NCBI GenBank assembly: GCA_902799875.1
Contig: CADCCH010000007.1
Coordinates: forward strand, 1 to 64,000
Direction of reading: 5' to 3'
DNA length: 64,000 nt
From: an uncultured Bacteroidales bacterium
GTDB taxonomy: Bacteria; Bacteroidota; Bacteroidia; Bacteroidales; Paludibacteraceae
The translations under genes and the position numbers were made by a program. The notes beneath the pieces are model-generated. The model did no database searches and was not told the DNA's origin. It was given only the letters and a program-made list of their open reading frames with translations. Shown piece after piece: positions 8,427-16,233 of the stretch. The number at the start of each line of letters is the position of its first letter. Position 1 is the first letter of the stretch.

Positions 8427-9728
8427 ATGACAAAGAATTTTGTAGAAGAGCTCCGTTGGAGAGGGATGTTACAGGACATTATGCCCGGAACGGAGGAACA
8501 ATTGATGAAAGAGATGACCACCGCGTACGTAGGTATAGACCCCACGGCGGACAGTCTGCATATCGGTCACCTGTGTGGTATTATGATGCTGCGTCACCTG
8601 CAGGCCTGCGGCCATAAACCGATCGCGCTCATCGGCGGTGCAACCGGTATGATCGGTGATCCTTCCGGTAAATCCGCAGAGCGTAACCTGCTGACCGAAG
8701 AGATTCTCAGCCATAACGTAGCATGTATCCGTGAACAGTTGGAGCATTTCCTGGATTTTAACAGCGACGCTCCCAACGCAGCCGAACTGGTTAACAACTA
8801 CGATTGGATGAAGGACTACACCTTTATTAATTTCACGCGCGATATCGGTAAGCTGATCACCGTCAACTATATGATGGCCAAGGATTCCGTCAAGAAGCGT
8901 TTCAATGGTGAGTTCAGCCAGGGCATGTCGTTTACAGAGTTCACGTACCAGTTGCTGCAAGGCTACGACTTCGTGTATCTGAACGAGCATAAGAACTGTC
9001 TGCTGCAGATGGGCGGTTCCGACCAGTGGGGTAATATCACGACAGGTATCGAGCTGATGCGTAAGATGAACGGCAAGACGGCCTTCGCCCTCACCTGTCC
9101 GCTCATCACTAAAGCCGACGGCGGTAAGTTCGGTAAGACCGAGAGCGGTAACGTTTGGCTCAGCCGCAAATATACGAGTCCGTATAAGTTCTTCCAGTTC
9201 TGGATGAACGTTTCGGACGACGATGCGAAGCGCTACATCAAGATCTTCACGAGCCTCAGCCGCGAGGAGATCGAGGCGCTGATTAAAGAGCACGAAGAAG
9301 CTCCGCATTTGCGCGTCCTGCAGAAACGTCTTGCCAAAGAAGTCACCTGCATGGTCCACAGCGAAGAGGACTATAACAAAGCCATCGAGGCGACGAACAT
9401 CCTCTTCGGCAACACGACGCACGAGACCCTTTGTTCATTGAGCGACGAACGCTTCATGGAAATCTTCGGCGAGAACGTAGAGAGTTACGAGATCCCGATG
9501 GAGGAGTTGAAAGCGGGTATCGGTCCGTTGGACTTGTTGGCTGAGCGCACGAACATCTTCCCGAGCAAGGGCGAAGCCCGTAAGATGATTCAGGCAAACG
9601 GCTTCTCTCTCAACAAAGAGAAACTGACCGATCCGTCCACTCCGCTGACGGACGCCAACCTCCTCAACGGCAAGTATCTTTTGTTCCAAAAAGGAAAGAA
9701 GAATTACTACTTGGTGATCGCAAAGTAA
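8427..9728 (+). CDS. tyrS: Tyrosyl-tRNA synthetase
   Basis: This class I synthetase charges tRNA-Tyr in the cytoplasm. The HIGH motif is at residues 45-48 (LHIGHL). The KMSKS-equivalent is KFGKT at about 234-238. The tyrosine-pocket segment QGYDFVYLN and the GGSDQWGNI loop are present. The last 80 residues form an S4-type RNA-binding domain ([20 protein letters not shown]). The length of 433 residues is normal. It has its own promoter at 8376. The next gene starts 26 bases downstream without a visible promoter. Confidence 0.97.
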   Translation: MTKNFVEELRWRGMLQDIMPGTEEQLMKEMTTAYVGIDPTADSLHIGHLCGIMMLRHLQACGHKPIALIGGATGMIGDPSGKSAERNLLTEEILSHNVACIREQLEHFLDFNSDAPNAAELVNNYDWMKDYTFINFTRDIGKLITVNYMMAKDSVKKRFNGEFSQGMSFTEFTYQLLQGYDFVYLNEHKNCLLQMGGSDQWGNITTGIELMRKMNGKTAFALTCPLITKADGGKFGKTESGNVWLSRKYTSPYKFFQFWMNVSDDDAKRYIKIFTSLSREEIEALIKEHEEAPHLRVLQKRLAKEVTCMVHSEEDYNKAIEATNILFGNTTHETLCSLSDERFMEIFGENVESYEIPMEELKAGIGPLDLLAERTNIFPSKGEARKMIQANGFSLNKEKLTDPSTPLTDANLLNGKYLLFQKGKKNYYLVIAK

Positions 9729-9754
9729 AACGACACCCATATGCAAATATTTTG

Positions 9755-10282
9755 GTGAAAGATAAGAATAAAAATAAGAGACATCGACTTCTTCTTAAGT
9801 GGGGACGGCTTGTTCTCGCTATCGTTTCATCGATAATTCTGCTCAATAAGCCGGTTTTCAATTTTATAGACGAGAAGGGCTTAGAGAACACCAGAACCTA
9901 TGTCATGACGACGCGTACGTTTGAAGTGCATCATATAGAAATGGCTACCGGTATAGATAAACTGATGTGGACGATGTCTGTCAAAGGTTTATTCTATGGA
10001 GCCTTAGCGATTTTGATCGGATGTATTGGTTGTACCGTTTTTTATTCGCTCCACAGGCTTCGGATCCTCATTAGCTCCATTACCGCCTTTGCTGCCGGAA
10101 CGTATTATCTGATCATGATGTACTATGCGATTCGATTGTCCCAGAAATTTTTCTTGATACTTTATCCCAACTGGGTAGCTTTGCTTCCGGTTGTGGTATT
10201 AGTAACAATGCTTTGGATTCGTAAAGATACTGTTCGCAGACTGATAGATGCCGTGCAAGACGAAGATGAAGTACTCTCGTAG
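9755..10282 (+). CDS. Four-helix membrane protein of unknown function
   Basis: The 175-residue product has four hydrophobic segments at roughly residues 15-33, 73-95, 99-121 and 127-147. A lysine/arginine-rich N-terminus and an acidic C-terminal tail (DAVQDEDEVLS) flank them. No ATG precedes the first helix, so GTG 9755 (or TTG 9752) is taken as the start. It resembles small four-helix Bacteroidota membrane proteins such as DUF4293 only in topology. It follows tyrS closely and probably shares its transcript. Confidence 0.6.
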   Translation: MKDKNKNKRHRLLLKWGRLVLAIVSSIILLNKPVFNFIDEKGLENTRTYVMTTRTFEVHHIEMATGIDKLMWTMSVKGLFYGALAILIGCIGCTVFYSLHRLRILISSITAFAAGTYYLIMMYYAIRLSQKFFLILYPNWVALLPVVVLVTMLWIRKDTVRRLIDAVQDEDEVLS

Positions 10283-10353
10283 TTAGTTGGTGATCGCTAA
10301 ATAACGCTTTTCGATAAAAAAACGAAAATATTTCGAAAAAAAGTGACATATTA

Positions 10354-10385
10354 TTTGCGTATGTCATTTTTTTTGTGTAATTTTG
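10354..10385 (+). promoter_or_regulatory. Promoter of candidate non-coding RNA locus
   Basis: TTTG at 10354-10357 and TAATTTTG at 10378-10385 are 20 bases apart. The -33 box lies within GACATA-N9-TATGTC (10345-10365), an inverted repeat also present at the recA promoter. No credible coding frame follows for 600 bases. Confidence 0.75.
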
Positions 10386-10573
10386 CGGCGTATTTCATAC
10401 ATGCACTACGTGAGTTCGTATATTTTTGTATGCTCACGTCGGGAGATGTCCTAATAGTGCGGGTGGGATACAGGACATGATAAATAGCGTCTTACGCGCT
10501 TTGTTTTGGTCAATCGAAATCTGGTAAATTTCAAAATTTTTATCCAAGACATTGCGACACTAAGATGCCTATG

Positions 10574-10607
10574 GTATGTATATATACGTACGCGCGTATG
10601 CGTGTAC
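10574..10607. other. 34-base alternating purine-pyrimidine tract
   Basis: Every base from 10574 to 10607 alternates purine and pyrimidine, from TA-rich into CG-rich sequence. Such tracts can form Z-DNA. As RNA, the two halves can also fold into a G-U-rich hairpin (GGTATG...GTACC). Confidence 0.7.
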
Positions 10608-10687
10608 CTTATTAAAATATATAATACGTACGGCGTGGGCTACGGTGTTGCTGTTTGGATAAAAAGGCAATACCAGAGCCTCGATTG

Positions 10688-10719
10688 GCGGAACAGCAAG
10701 ATTGCAGTCCCGCTTTTTT
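10688..10719 (+). terminator. First terminator of RNA locus
   Basis: GCGGAAC at 10688 pairs with GTCCCGC at 10707-10713 (one A-C mismatch), with an inner GCAA/TTGC stem and six T residues. Confidence 0.7.
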
Positions 10720-10738
10720 ATGATGTATATACATCCAT

Positions 10739-10773
10739 AAGCGGGAACACAGTCGGCAGGGTCCCGCTTTTTT
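10739..10773 (+). terminator. Second terminator of RNA locus
   Basis: AAGCGGGA at 10739-10746 pairs with TCCCGCTT at 10762-10769, followed by TTTT. The same AAGCGGGA can instead pair upstream with TCCCGCTT at 10708-10715, so the two pairings exclude each other. Confidence 0.75.
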
Positions 10774-10803
10774 GTTGTATGTCCTATTGAAAGACAACGG
10801 CTT

Positions 10804-10865
10804 TTGCATAGGTGCGAAATTCTTGTTTTTTATATCTTTTTGTATCCTATTTCGCACCTATGCAA
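10804..10865. repeat. 17-bp perfect inverted repeat
   Basis: TTGCATAGGTGCGAAAT (10804-10820) is repeated inverted at 10849-10865 with a T-rich 28-base spacer. It may be a remnant of a small inverted-repeat element, a bidirectional terminator or a protein-binding site. No coding sequence surrounds it. Confidence 0.75.
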
Positions 10866-10949
10866 CCGCTTGGGAAATGATCTTTGACATATTGGATTAC
10901 CGTTATTTTGGTCAAAAAGGCCAAAAATGATTCAAAAACGTCTTTTCTC

Positions 10950-10980
10950 TTGCATATGTCAGAAAAAAGTTGTACCTTTG
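10950..10980 (+). promoter_or_regulatory. Promoter of yoeB toxin-antitoxin operon
   Basis: TTG at 10950-10952 within TTGCATATGTC and TACCTTTG at 10973-10980 are separated by 20 bases, 31 bases before the antitoxin ATG. Confidence 0.75.
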
Positions 10981-11011
10981 CAGCAAATTTTTTGATGCAA
11001 AGGAGGTTATT

Positions 11012-11260
11012 ATGACAGCTTTACAACTGAATGCAGACATTTATAGGAACTTGGCAATCTTGTCGGAAGATGAGTCGATGTTGGAGAAAGCAGCTAAGTC
11101 GCTTCGCCGTCTTGTTAATAAGATGACGGAAGATCCGACGTGCATGAGCAAAGAAGAGTATTTTGCAATGCTTGATCAGGCAGAAAAGGGTCCGAGACAT
11201 AGGATGTTGCCCGATGAAGATTTGACAGCATTTTTAAGGCGCATGGGTCATGATTTATAA
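11012..11260 (+). CDS. Type II antitoxin
   Basis: The 82-residue helical protein ends 11 bases inside the toxin gene. The overlap and gene order (small acidic protein first, YoeB second) mark it as the antitoxin. It has a good AAGGAGG ribosome site, which is unusual in Bacteroidota, and this decides the ATG at 11012. The N-terminus (MTALQLNADIYRNLAIL) is of the Bacteroidetes type rather than classic YefM. The C-terminal half (EYFAMLDQAEKGPRHRML) would be the toxin-wrapping segment. The promoter at 10950 carries the TTGCATATGTC motif that could serve autoregulation. Confidence 0.8.
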   Translation: MTALQLNADIYRNLAILSEDESMLEKAAKSLRRLVNKMTEDPTCMSKEEYFAMLDQAEKGPRHRMLPDEDLTAFLRRMGHDL

Positions 11261-11525
11261 TGTTGATATCCAAGAACGGGCAGAGTATGATTTGCTTCGG
11301 CTCGCGAAAGAAGAACCCAATGCGTTCTTAAAAGCCCAAAGTTTGATTCGGGAACTTCGAGAGCACCCGAAGACAGGTACCGGACATCCCGAACCTTTAA
11401 AGGGTAAACCTGAAGGACGTTGGAGTCGTCGTATTTCCCAAAAACATCGACTTGTTTATAGGATATTGGAGACAGAGGTAGTAATTCTTGTTATTGCTGC
11501 CTATGGCCATTACGAAGATAAGTAA
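11250..11525 (+). CDS. yoeB: YoeB-family mRNA interferase toxin
   Basis: The 91-residue protein is a ribosome-dependent RNase of the RelE/YoeB fold. Family landmarks are all present: the EPLKG segment carrying the catalytic Glu region, the SRRI Arg, the HRLVYRI core strand and the C-terminal YGHYEDK with the catalytic His-Tyr. The start overlaps the antitoxin gene by 11 bases, giving translational coupling. The product should cleave mRNA on stalled ribosomes when freed from antitoxin. Nothing suggests inactivation. Confidence 0.92.
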   Translation: MIYNVDIQERAEYDLLRLAKEEPNAFLKAQSLIRELREHPKTGTGHPEPLKGKPEGRWSRRISQKHRLVYRILETEVVILVIAAYGHYEDK

Positions 11526-11546
11526 CACATAATACATAATACATTA

Positions 11547-11586
11547 AAAAGCGGTAATCCAATTAAAGCGGATTGCCGCTTTTTTG
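11547..11586 (+). terminator. Terminator of toxin-antitoxin operon
   Basis: AAAAGCGGTAATCC pairs with GGATTGCCGCTTTT (one G-T pair) and runs into six T residues. Confidence 0.85.
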
Positions 11587-11608
11587 TGCGTGTCTTTGAC
11601 TATCAATA

Positions 11609-11651
11609 CCGACAGTCAGCCGACAGTCAGCCGACAGTCAGCCGACAGTCA
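11609..11651. repeat. 11-bp tandem repeat, 3.9 copies
   Basis: The unit CCGACAGTCAG occurs at 11609, 11620, 11631 and (partial) 11642, perfectly conserved. It sits in the gene-free space between the toxin operon and the large secreted-protein gene. No spacers are present, so it is not a CRISPR. Confidence 0.9.
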
Positions 11652-11777
11652 ACGCTAAGATCACTACTCTGTCACTCCGATGACCGGTAGACCAGACGAC
11701 CAGTAAACAAAAGAACAAAACCAATTTATAATTAACCGAGGGGTAACCCTCACAGTATTAACTTAAAACAAAAAATT

Positions 11778-14507
11778 ATGAGAAAATTTTTCTTAATTCC
11801 GCTAATGACGCTCATGTGTAGCGTTATGGCGTTTGCAGAAGTAGAGACTCTAACTACTGCTGAAGAATTACGAACATTCTTAACAAAAGCAGGTACTGCT
11901 GAGGGTGTTCTGACGGCTAGCGTTGATATTACCGATGCGGCTATTGTGACGCAAGGAGACAAAACGCTAACTCTTAATGACGATGTAGTCGTAACTTACA
12001 AGCGTTTCTCTGGTACGTATGTTGATAATATCAATATCCCTTCCGGAGCAACACTTACGCTTCTTGGTAATGGTACATTTTCAGGCAATAACCGTGCAAT
12101 CGCTACGTTAGGAGGCGAATTGGTTATAGGTCCTGCAGATAAAAGTTCGCAACCTCATTTTACGTCTACACGTACCGATGCAGGTTGTATAATACAAGCA
12201 AATAGTGGAACTGTAACTATTCACAATGCAGATGTAAGAGCGGCTGCTATTTCTCTTTGGACAAAGAATGGCGGAAACTTAATTGTAAATAATGGTATTT
12301 TTGAATCTGATTGCGCACAAACTGTTAATGTTGCTGCAAATAGTTATTATGAGCAAAATGGAGGTACCTTCATTAACAATACGTCAACAAAACATGGAAC
12401 ATATTCGTACACAATTATGGTTCAGGGTCATGCTGTATTTAATGATGGTCTTGTTTCTGGTGTGCATGGTGGTGTCGATGTATCATATTGGCAAGCAACT
12501 GCAGAAATCAATGGAGGAACATATGAAACCCGTCCATGTATATATGGTGGCGCTAGTCACTATGCACTTTATGCGTCAACGTATGGCGTAGCTACTGTGC
12601 GAGGTGGTAAGTTTAAATCAGCTGATAAGAAAGCTGTGTTCTGTGGAAACAACGATGTATATTCTGAAATTGGTGTTGTAAATATTTATGGTGGAGAGTT
12701 TGCAACAAAAGCATATGTACAATATGCGCCTACTAATACATTCCCAGCAAGTGTGCCAACAACTTCTCAATGGTACTCTTCGTTCGGTACTGACGCTCCG
12801 CTGCCCGCAGGTTATGAGTATTATGAAACAGGTGACGCTACATATCCTTATGGCGTACGTGCTGTTGAAGGAAAAGAGGCAGATGCTATTGATCCTGCTC
12901 AGCAAGCAGCACAGGAAGCAGATCCTACTTACACTATTCCATGGCAACAAGCAACCACTTGGGCTGCAGACGAGGTGCCTGTTGAAAATACAATCGTAAC
13001 TATTCCTGTTGACGCTACGGTAACCGTCAGCAAAGATGAAGCAGTTAAGGATGCTGTTGCTGACCAAGTATACGTGAGCCAAGGTGCTACGCTGAAAGTA
13101 GAAGAAGGTACTACTCTTACCGTCGGTGATGGTGGTATGAATATCGGTAATGGCGGTCAAATTGTTGTTGAAGCCGGTGCAACTGTTAAGATTGGTTCTG
13201 CAGGTGTTATCACTACGGAAGAAGAAGCTCTCGTTATTGAGTCTAACGATGATGTACAGGGTGTTCTGCTCTATGAGCCGAGTGTTGATGAGAATACTCA
13301 ACCAAAAGCAACCGTTAAACTGACGACCAAGGCAAAACAAATTGGTGCTAACAGTTATGTATTCGAGCGTTTCGCTATTCCGACTGTCAATGGTGCAGTT
13401 ACAAATTACAGCATTGAAGGCGGTATCCCGACCAGCGGTTTGTATAATGATGCTCCTTCGTTCTTGCAAGCTGTTTGGGAGTGGAACAATACTACCGACG
13501 AATGGGAACAGTTAAGCCAATTCAAAGATATGCAACCGTTCCATGGTTATCAGTTGACGAACAACTCAGCTGCCGGCGGTCTTGTATATGTATTCGAGGG
13601 CAACTTGGTAGGTAACCAAAATAAGAGCTATGAGTTCGTTGAGAACGGTTTCCATTTCTTTGGTAACAGTTATTCCGCAGACATCAATATTAAGTCATTC
13701 CTTGATGAACTTGGCGCGAATGTAGAGAAGACGGTATGGGTATATGATCCGTACGATAAAACATTTAAGACAATTACTCGACTTACAGCAAATGGCCGTG
13801 TAAAATATGGTAATGGCGAAGCTATTAAAGACGTTCGTTCTATGCAAGCATTCTTGATGTATCTGTCCGATGGTACAAGCGGTACGGCAGGTGTTAATTA
13901 TTCGAGCGCTATTTGGGGTAACCCGAAATATAATGGTGGTTCTTCTGCTCCTGCTCGTCAAACAGAGGTTGCTGAGGATTGGGTAACCATCCGCGTTTCG
14001 GCCGCTAACGGTTTGAAGGATGAGGTTATTCTGAACCAAAGCGAAGACTTTACTGCTGCTTTCGAAAATGGCGCAGATGCTAACAAGTTCATGAACAACG
14101 AGAACATCAACCTCTACGCTGCTACCAATGCCGGTAATTTGGCTGTTGTGGCTACTAACGATCTGAACAATACGGTTCTTACGTTCGCTGCCGGCAACGC
14201 TGCCGAGTACACACTACAATTCGCTGACATCGAGGGTTATGAGTTCACGCTCCGCGACAACGTAACGGGTGCAAGAGTATTAATGACCGAGGGCGCAACC
14301 TATACTTTCAGCCAAGATGCCAACACTACCGTTCCGGCACGCTTCGAGGTAATTGGTGCTCCGCAAGTTACGACCGCTATTGGTAATGTAGAGGCTACTG
14401 CTAAAGAAATGGGCATCTATACTATTACCGGTCAGTTCTTGGGTCATGACTTTACGAGCCTGCCTGCTGGTGTATATGTTGTAAATGGTGTGAAGATTGT
14501 AAAATAA
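11778..14507 (+). CDS. Large secreted protein with type IX-like C-terminal tail
   Basis: The 909-residue product starts with a signal peptide ending VMAFA. Residues 60-360 are short beta strands rich in Gly, Asn and Thr (NGGTFINN, INGGTYE, VRGGKF, IYGGEF), typical of a right-handed beta-helix. Residues 400-480 repeat the pattern with valine-rich strands. Residues about 480-860 are further beta domains. The end (IGNVEATAKEMGIYTITGQF...LPAGVYVVNGVKIVK) resembles type IX secretion sorting tails, so surface display or release is likely. Residues about 745-860 resemble the N-terminal half of the 14752 gene product. No enzyme motif recognised. Confidence 0.8.
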   Translation: MRKFFLIPLMTLMCSVMAFAEVETLTTAEELRTFLTKAGTAEGVLTASVDITDAAIVTQGDKTLTLNDDVVVTYKRFSGTYVDNINIPSGATLTLLGNGTFSGNNRAIATLGGELVIGPADKSSQPHFTSTRTDAGCIIQANSGTVTIHNADVRAAAISLWTKNGGNLIVNNGIFESDCAQTVNVAANSYYEQNGGTFINNTSTKHGTYSYTIMVQGHAVFNDGLVSGVHGGVDVSYWQATAEINGGTYETRPCIYGGASHYALYASTYGVATVRGGKFKSADKKAVFCGNNDVYSEIGVVNIYGGEFATKAYVQYAPTNTFPASVPTTSQWYSSFGTDAPLPAGYEYYETGDATYPYGVRAVEGKEADAIDPAQQAAQEADPTYTIPWQQATTWAADEVPVENTIVTIPVDATVTVSKDEAVKDAVADQVYVSQGATLKVEEGTTLTVGDGGMNIGNGGQIVVEAGATVKIGSAGVITTEEEALVIESNDDVQGVLLYEPSVDENTQPKATVKLTTKAKQIGANSYVFERFAIPTVNGAVTNYSIEGGIPTSGLYNDAPSFLQAVWEWNNTTDEWEQLSQFKDMQPFHGYQLTNNSAAGGLVYVFEGNLVGNQNKSYEFVENGFHFFGNSYSADINIKSFLDELGANVEKTVWVYDPYDKTFKTITRLTANGRVKYGNGEAIKDVRSMQAFLMYLSDGTSGTAGVNYSSAIWGNPKYNGGSSAPARQTEVAEDWVTIRVSAANGLKDEVILNQSEDFTAAFENGADANKFMNNENINLYAATNAGNLAVVATNDLNNTVLTFAAGNAAEYTLQFADIEGYEFTLRDNVTGARVLMTEGATYTFSQDANTTVPARFEVIGAPQVTTAIGNVEATAKEMGIYTITGQFLGHDFTSLPAGVYVVNGVKIVK

Positions 14508-14515
14508 AATGAATC

Positions 14516-14556
14516 GTTTTTGGGCTGCTTCCCTTCGGGGAGGCATCCCTAAAAAC
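14516..14556 (+). promoter_or_regulatory. Stable intergenic hairpin
   Basis: GTTTTTGGG (14516-14524) can pair with CCCTAAAAAC (14547-14556), enclosing a TTCCC/GGGGA stem. It lies between the large secreted-protein gene and the tiny peptide gene and has no T run. It may protect the upstream mRNA end or reduce read-through. Confidence 0.5.
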
Positions 14557-14566
14557 CACCCAAAAG

Positions 14567-14725
14567 ATGAAAACGTATACTACACCTCAAACAATAGAGA
14601 CAAGAGTTAATAGTCTTTTTGCTATTTGTGAGCCAAGTCCCGGAAACTCTCAAATAACAGGAGATGCTCCCGGAATACAAGGTGGCGGAACTACCATGGC
14701 TCCTGGTAGGCAGAAGGCATTTTAA
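14567..14725 (+). CDS. Tiny MK-x-x-Y-x-x-P peptide gene, first of three
   Basis: The 52-residue product begins MKTYTTPQTIETRV and continues into a Gly/Pro/Ser-rich tail (GDAPGIQGGGTTMAPG). It shares the layout MK-x-x-Y-x-x-P-x-x-E, then a hydrophobic stretch, then a flexible small-residue tail, with the tiny genes at 15836 and 56564. I recognise this layout as a recurrent class of short Bacteroidales ORFs near secreted proteins. The function is unknown to me. It lies between two secreted-protein genes on the same strand and has no signal peptide. Confidence 0.6.
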   Translation: MKTYTTPQTIETRVNSLFAICEPSPGNSQITGDAPGIQGGGTTMAPGRQKAF

Positions 14726-14751
14726 TTGTAAATTATTAAAGTTCTAATAAA

Positions 14752-15822
14752 ATGAAAAAGTTATTTATTTCGATTATTGCATTGGTTAGCGCAATGACAA
14801 TGTCGGCACAAATTACAGCAGACGTAACATTGCGTTTGCAATCGCAAAGCGGTTCTGTATGCGAATTATATTTGTTCGCTGGTCCGGACTTGGCTGCAAG
14901 TCCTGAGCGTGGTTCGTTCATGGCAAACGCTTCTAATCCGGAAGACGTAAATATTTTCGCTCTTGATCCGGCAAACAACAACCGTTACGCTTCTTTCGGT
15001 AACGAGACGCTGGTTAATATTCCAGTAGGCATCATTACGAGCAAAGAGGAAGCAGCACTTCAAAACTACACCATTCATTTCGAGGTATTTGAGGATGCAG
15101 AAGTGCTTAAACTCAAAGACTTGGTAACCGGTACAGAGACGGATATCACTAATGGTGGTAGTTATGCATTTACTATTGCTGCTGCAACCGATCCTTCTTA
15201 CGTAGAGGGTGCATATTCTGTAATTGCTAATCGTTTCTTTATTAATTACAATGCAGCTGCGCTACATTCGGTTACCACCAACGCGTACGGTTTCTGCTCG
15301 TTCGCTTCGAGCGAGGACGTTGAGTTCTTGGGCGGTCTGAAGGCATATAAGGGCGATTTTAATCCTGCTACGTATGAGCTTACGTTGACCGAAGTTGGTA
15401 CCAAAGTGCCGGCTGGCAATGGTGTGATCCTCTGGAATGCCAACGAGACCGCTGAGACCTTCTACTACAACGTAGGCGTTGATGCAAGTGCAGCTGACGT
15501 TACCGGTAATGATTTCGTAGGTGCTGTAGCTGCCAAGCCCGTTGCCGACATCAGCGCAGATGCTATCTACTGCTTGCATGGCAATGAGTTGATGAAGTAC
15601 GTAGGTACCGAAGACATCCCTGCCGGAAAGGCTTATCTGCCTGTTTCTGCTTCTTCTTCAGCTCCCCAACGTATCCGCATGGTCTTCCATGAAACAGAGC
15701 AAACAGAAGCTGTTAGCAATGTAGAAGCTACTGTAAAGGCAGTGAAGTTCGTTGAGAACGGTCAGATTTATATCCGCCGTGGTAATGAGGTATTCAACCT
15801 CCAAGGTCAAATCGTAAAATAA
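14752..15822 (+). CDS. Secreted protein with type IX-like C-terminal tail
   Basis: The 356-residue product has a signal peptide (MKKLFISIIALVSAMTMSAQ). Residues 20-165 resemble a segment of the upstream large protein; compare LKDLVTGTETDITNGGSYAF here with LRDNVTGARVLMTEGATYTF there. Residues 170-310 form a second beta domain (KVPAGNGVILWNA...IPAGKAYLPV). The last 30 residues (VKFVENGQIYIRRGNEVFNLQGQIVK) match a tail shared with the 25062 and 57533 genes, with consensus NGQ-hydrophobic-I-x-R...Y/F-N/D-x-x-G. That tail probably directs secretion or surface attachment. No enzymatic signature. Confidence 0.8.
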   Translation: MKKLFISIIALVSAMTMSAQITADVTLRLQSQSGSVCELYLFAGPDLAASPERGSFMANASNPEDVNIFALDPANNNRYASFGNETLVNIPVGIITSKEEAALQNYTIHFEVFEDAEVLKLKDLVTGTETDITNGGSYAFTIAAATDPSYVEGAYSVIANRFFINYNAAALHSVTTNAYGFCSFASSEDVEFLGGLKAYKGDFNPATYELTLTEVGTKVPAGNGVILWNANETAETFYYNVGVDASAADVTGNDFVGAVAAKPVADISADAIYCLHGNELMKYVGTEDIPAGKAYLPVSASSSAPQRIRMVFHETEQTEAVSNVEATVKAVKFVENGQIYIRRGNEVFNLQGQIVK

Positions 15823-15835
15823 GGAGGACACAACT

Positions 15836-15970
15836 ATGAAACGTAATTATATTGCCCCCAACACGGAAATGATCAACCTCTCTTCGGAAGGTATCATGCA
15901 GAATCCGTCTTTGACGATTAACACAACCTCCGGTGCAGGTACAATCAGTTCCGCTTCGGCGATTGAGTAA
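15836..15970 (+). CDS. Tiny MK-x-x-Y-x-x-P peptide gene, second of three
   Basis: The 44-residue product begins MKRNYIAPNTEMINL and includes GIMQNPSL before a Thr/Ser/Gly/Ala tail. A strong AAGGAGG ribosome site at 15821-15827 decides the ATG at 15836, which supports real translation. It is 13 bases downstream of a secreted-protein gene and is followed by a terminator, so it is the last gene of that operon. The MQ-x-x-S element is shared with the third peptide (LMQAASP). Function unknown. Confidence 0.65.
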   Translation: MKRNYIAPNTEMINLSSEGIMQNPSLTINTTSGAGTISSASAIE

Positions 15971-16015
15971 AAACACACTCACGCTATGTGAGGTAAACTG
16001 AAAAAGTTTTTTCAA

Positions 16016-16053
16016 GGCGTGCCCCTTTGCGAAAAGCGGCACGTCATTTTTTT
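16016..16053 (+). terminator. Rho-independent terminator
   Basis: GGCGTGCC pairs with GGCACGTC (one G-T pair), followed by ATTTTTTTT. It ends the secreted-protein and peptide operon. Confidence 0.75.
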
Positions 16054-16112
16054 TGCAAAAGTAGTAAGTTACGATAGTAAAATAACGATTTTTCGAAAAA
16101 AGTGCAAAAATA

Positions 16113-16144
16113 TTTGCGTATGTCAAAAAAAAGCAGTACTTTCG
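16113..16144 (+). promoter_or_regulatory. Promoter of DUF4143 ATPase gene
   Basis: TTTG at 16113-16116 in TTTGCGTATGTC and TACTTTCG at 16137-16144 are 20 bases apart. TGTGATTTTTTGG occurs twice between promoter and gene (16156 and 16189). Confidence 0.7.
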
Positions 16145-16233
16145 CAACGGATTTTGTGATTTTTTGGCATAATTTATATGCCGAAAATGTGATTTTTTGG
16201 TTGTTTTTATATCTAAAAATGTGATTTGATAGT

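Larger units (their letters stand above)
10392..10773 (+). ncRNA. Candidate structured non-coding RNA, family unknown
   Basis: The stretch lies directly behind a full promoter, has no plausible protein and is dense in pairable segments. ACGTGAG 10408-10414 pairs with CTCACGT 10433-10439. ATGTCCT 10446-10452 pairs with AGGACAT 10472-10478. GGTGTTGC 10644-10651 pairs with GCAATACC 10667-10674, and its loop TTGGATAAAAA (10655-10665) is perfectly complementary to TTTTTATCCAA at 10537-10547, giving a long-range pseudoknot. Two terminators end it. It lacks the signature bases I know for RNase P RNA, tmRNA and SRP RNA. It may be one RNA of about 380 nt or two shorter ones, since a small stem plus TTTGTTTT near 10486-10507 could end a first RNA. 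Confidence 0.55.

Noticed and set aside
10392..10773. RNase P RNA, tmRNA or SRP RNA
   Set aside because: None of their conserved sequence blocks could be found on the plus strand, and no alanine-tag reading frame is visible.
10506..10790. 94-residue reading frame in the RNA locus
   Set aside because: Its sequence has no protein-like composition, no ribosome site, and it crosses two terminators.
11609..11651. Possible CRISPR array
   Set aside because: Units are 11 bases, directly contiguous and without spacers; no cas genes in the window.
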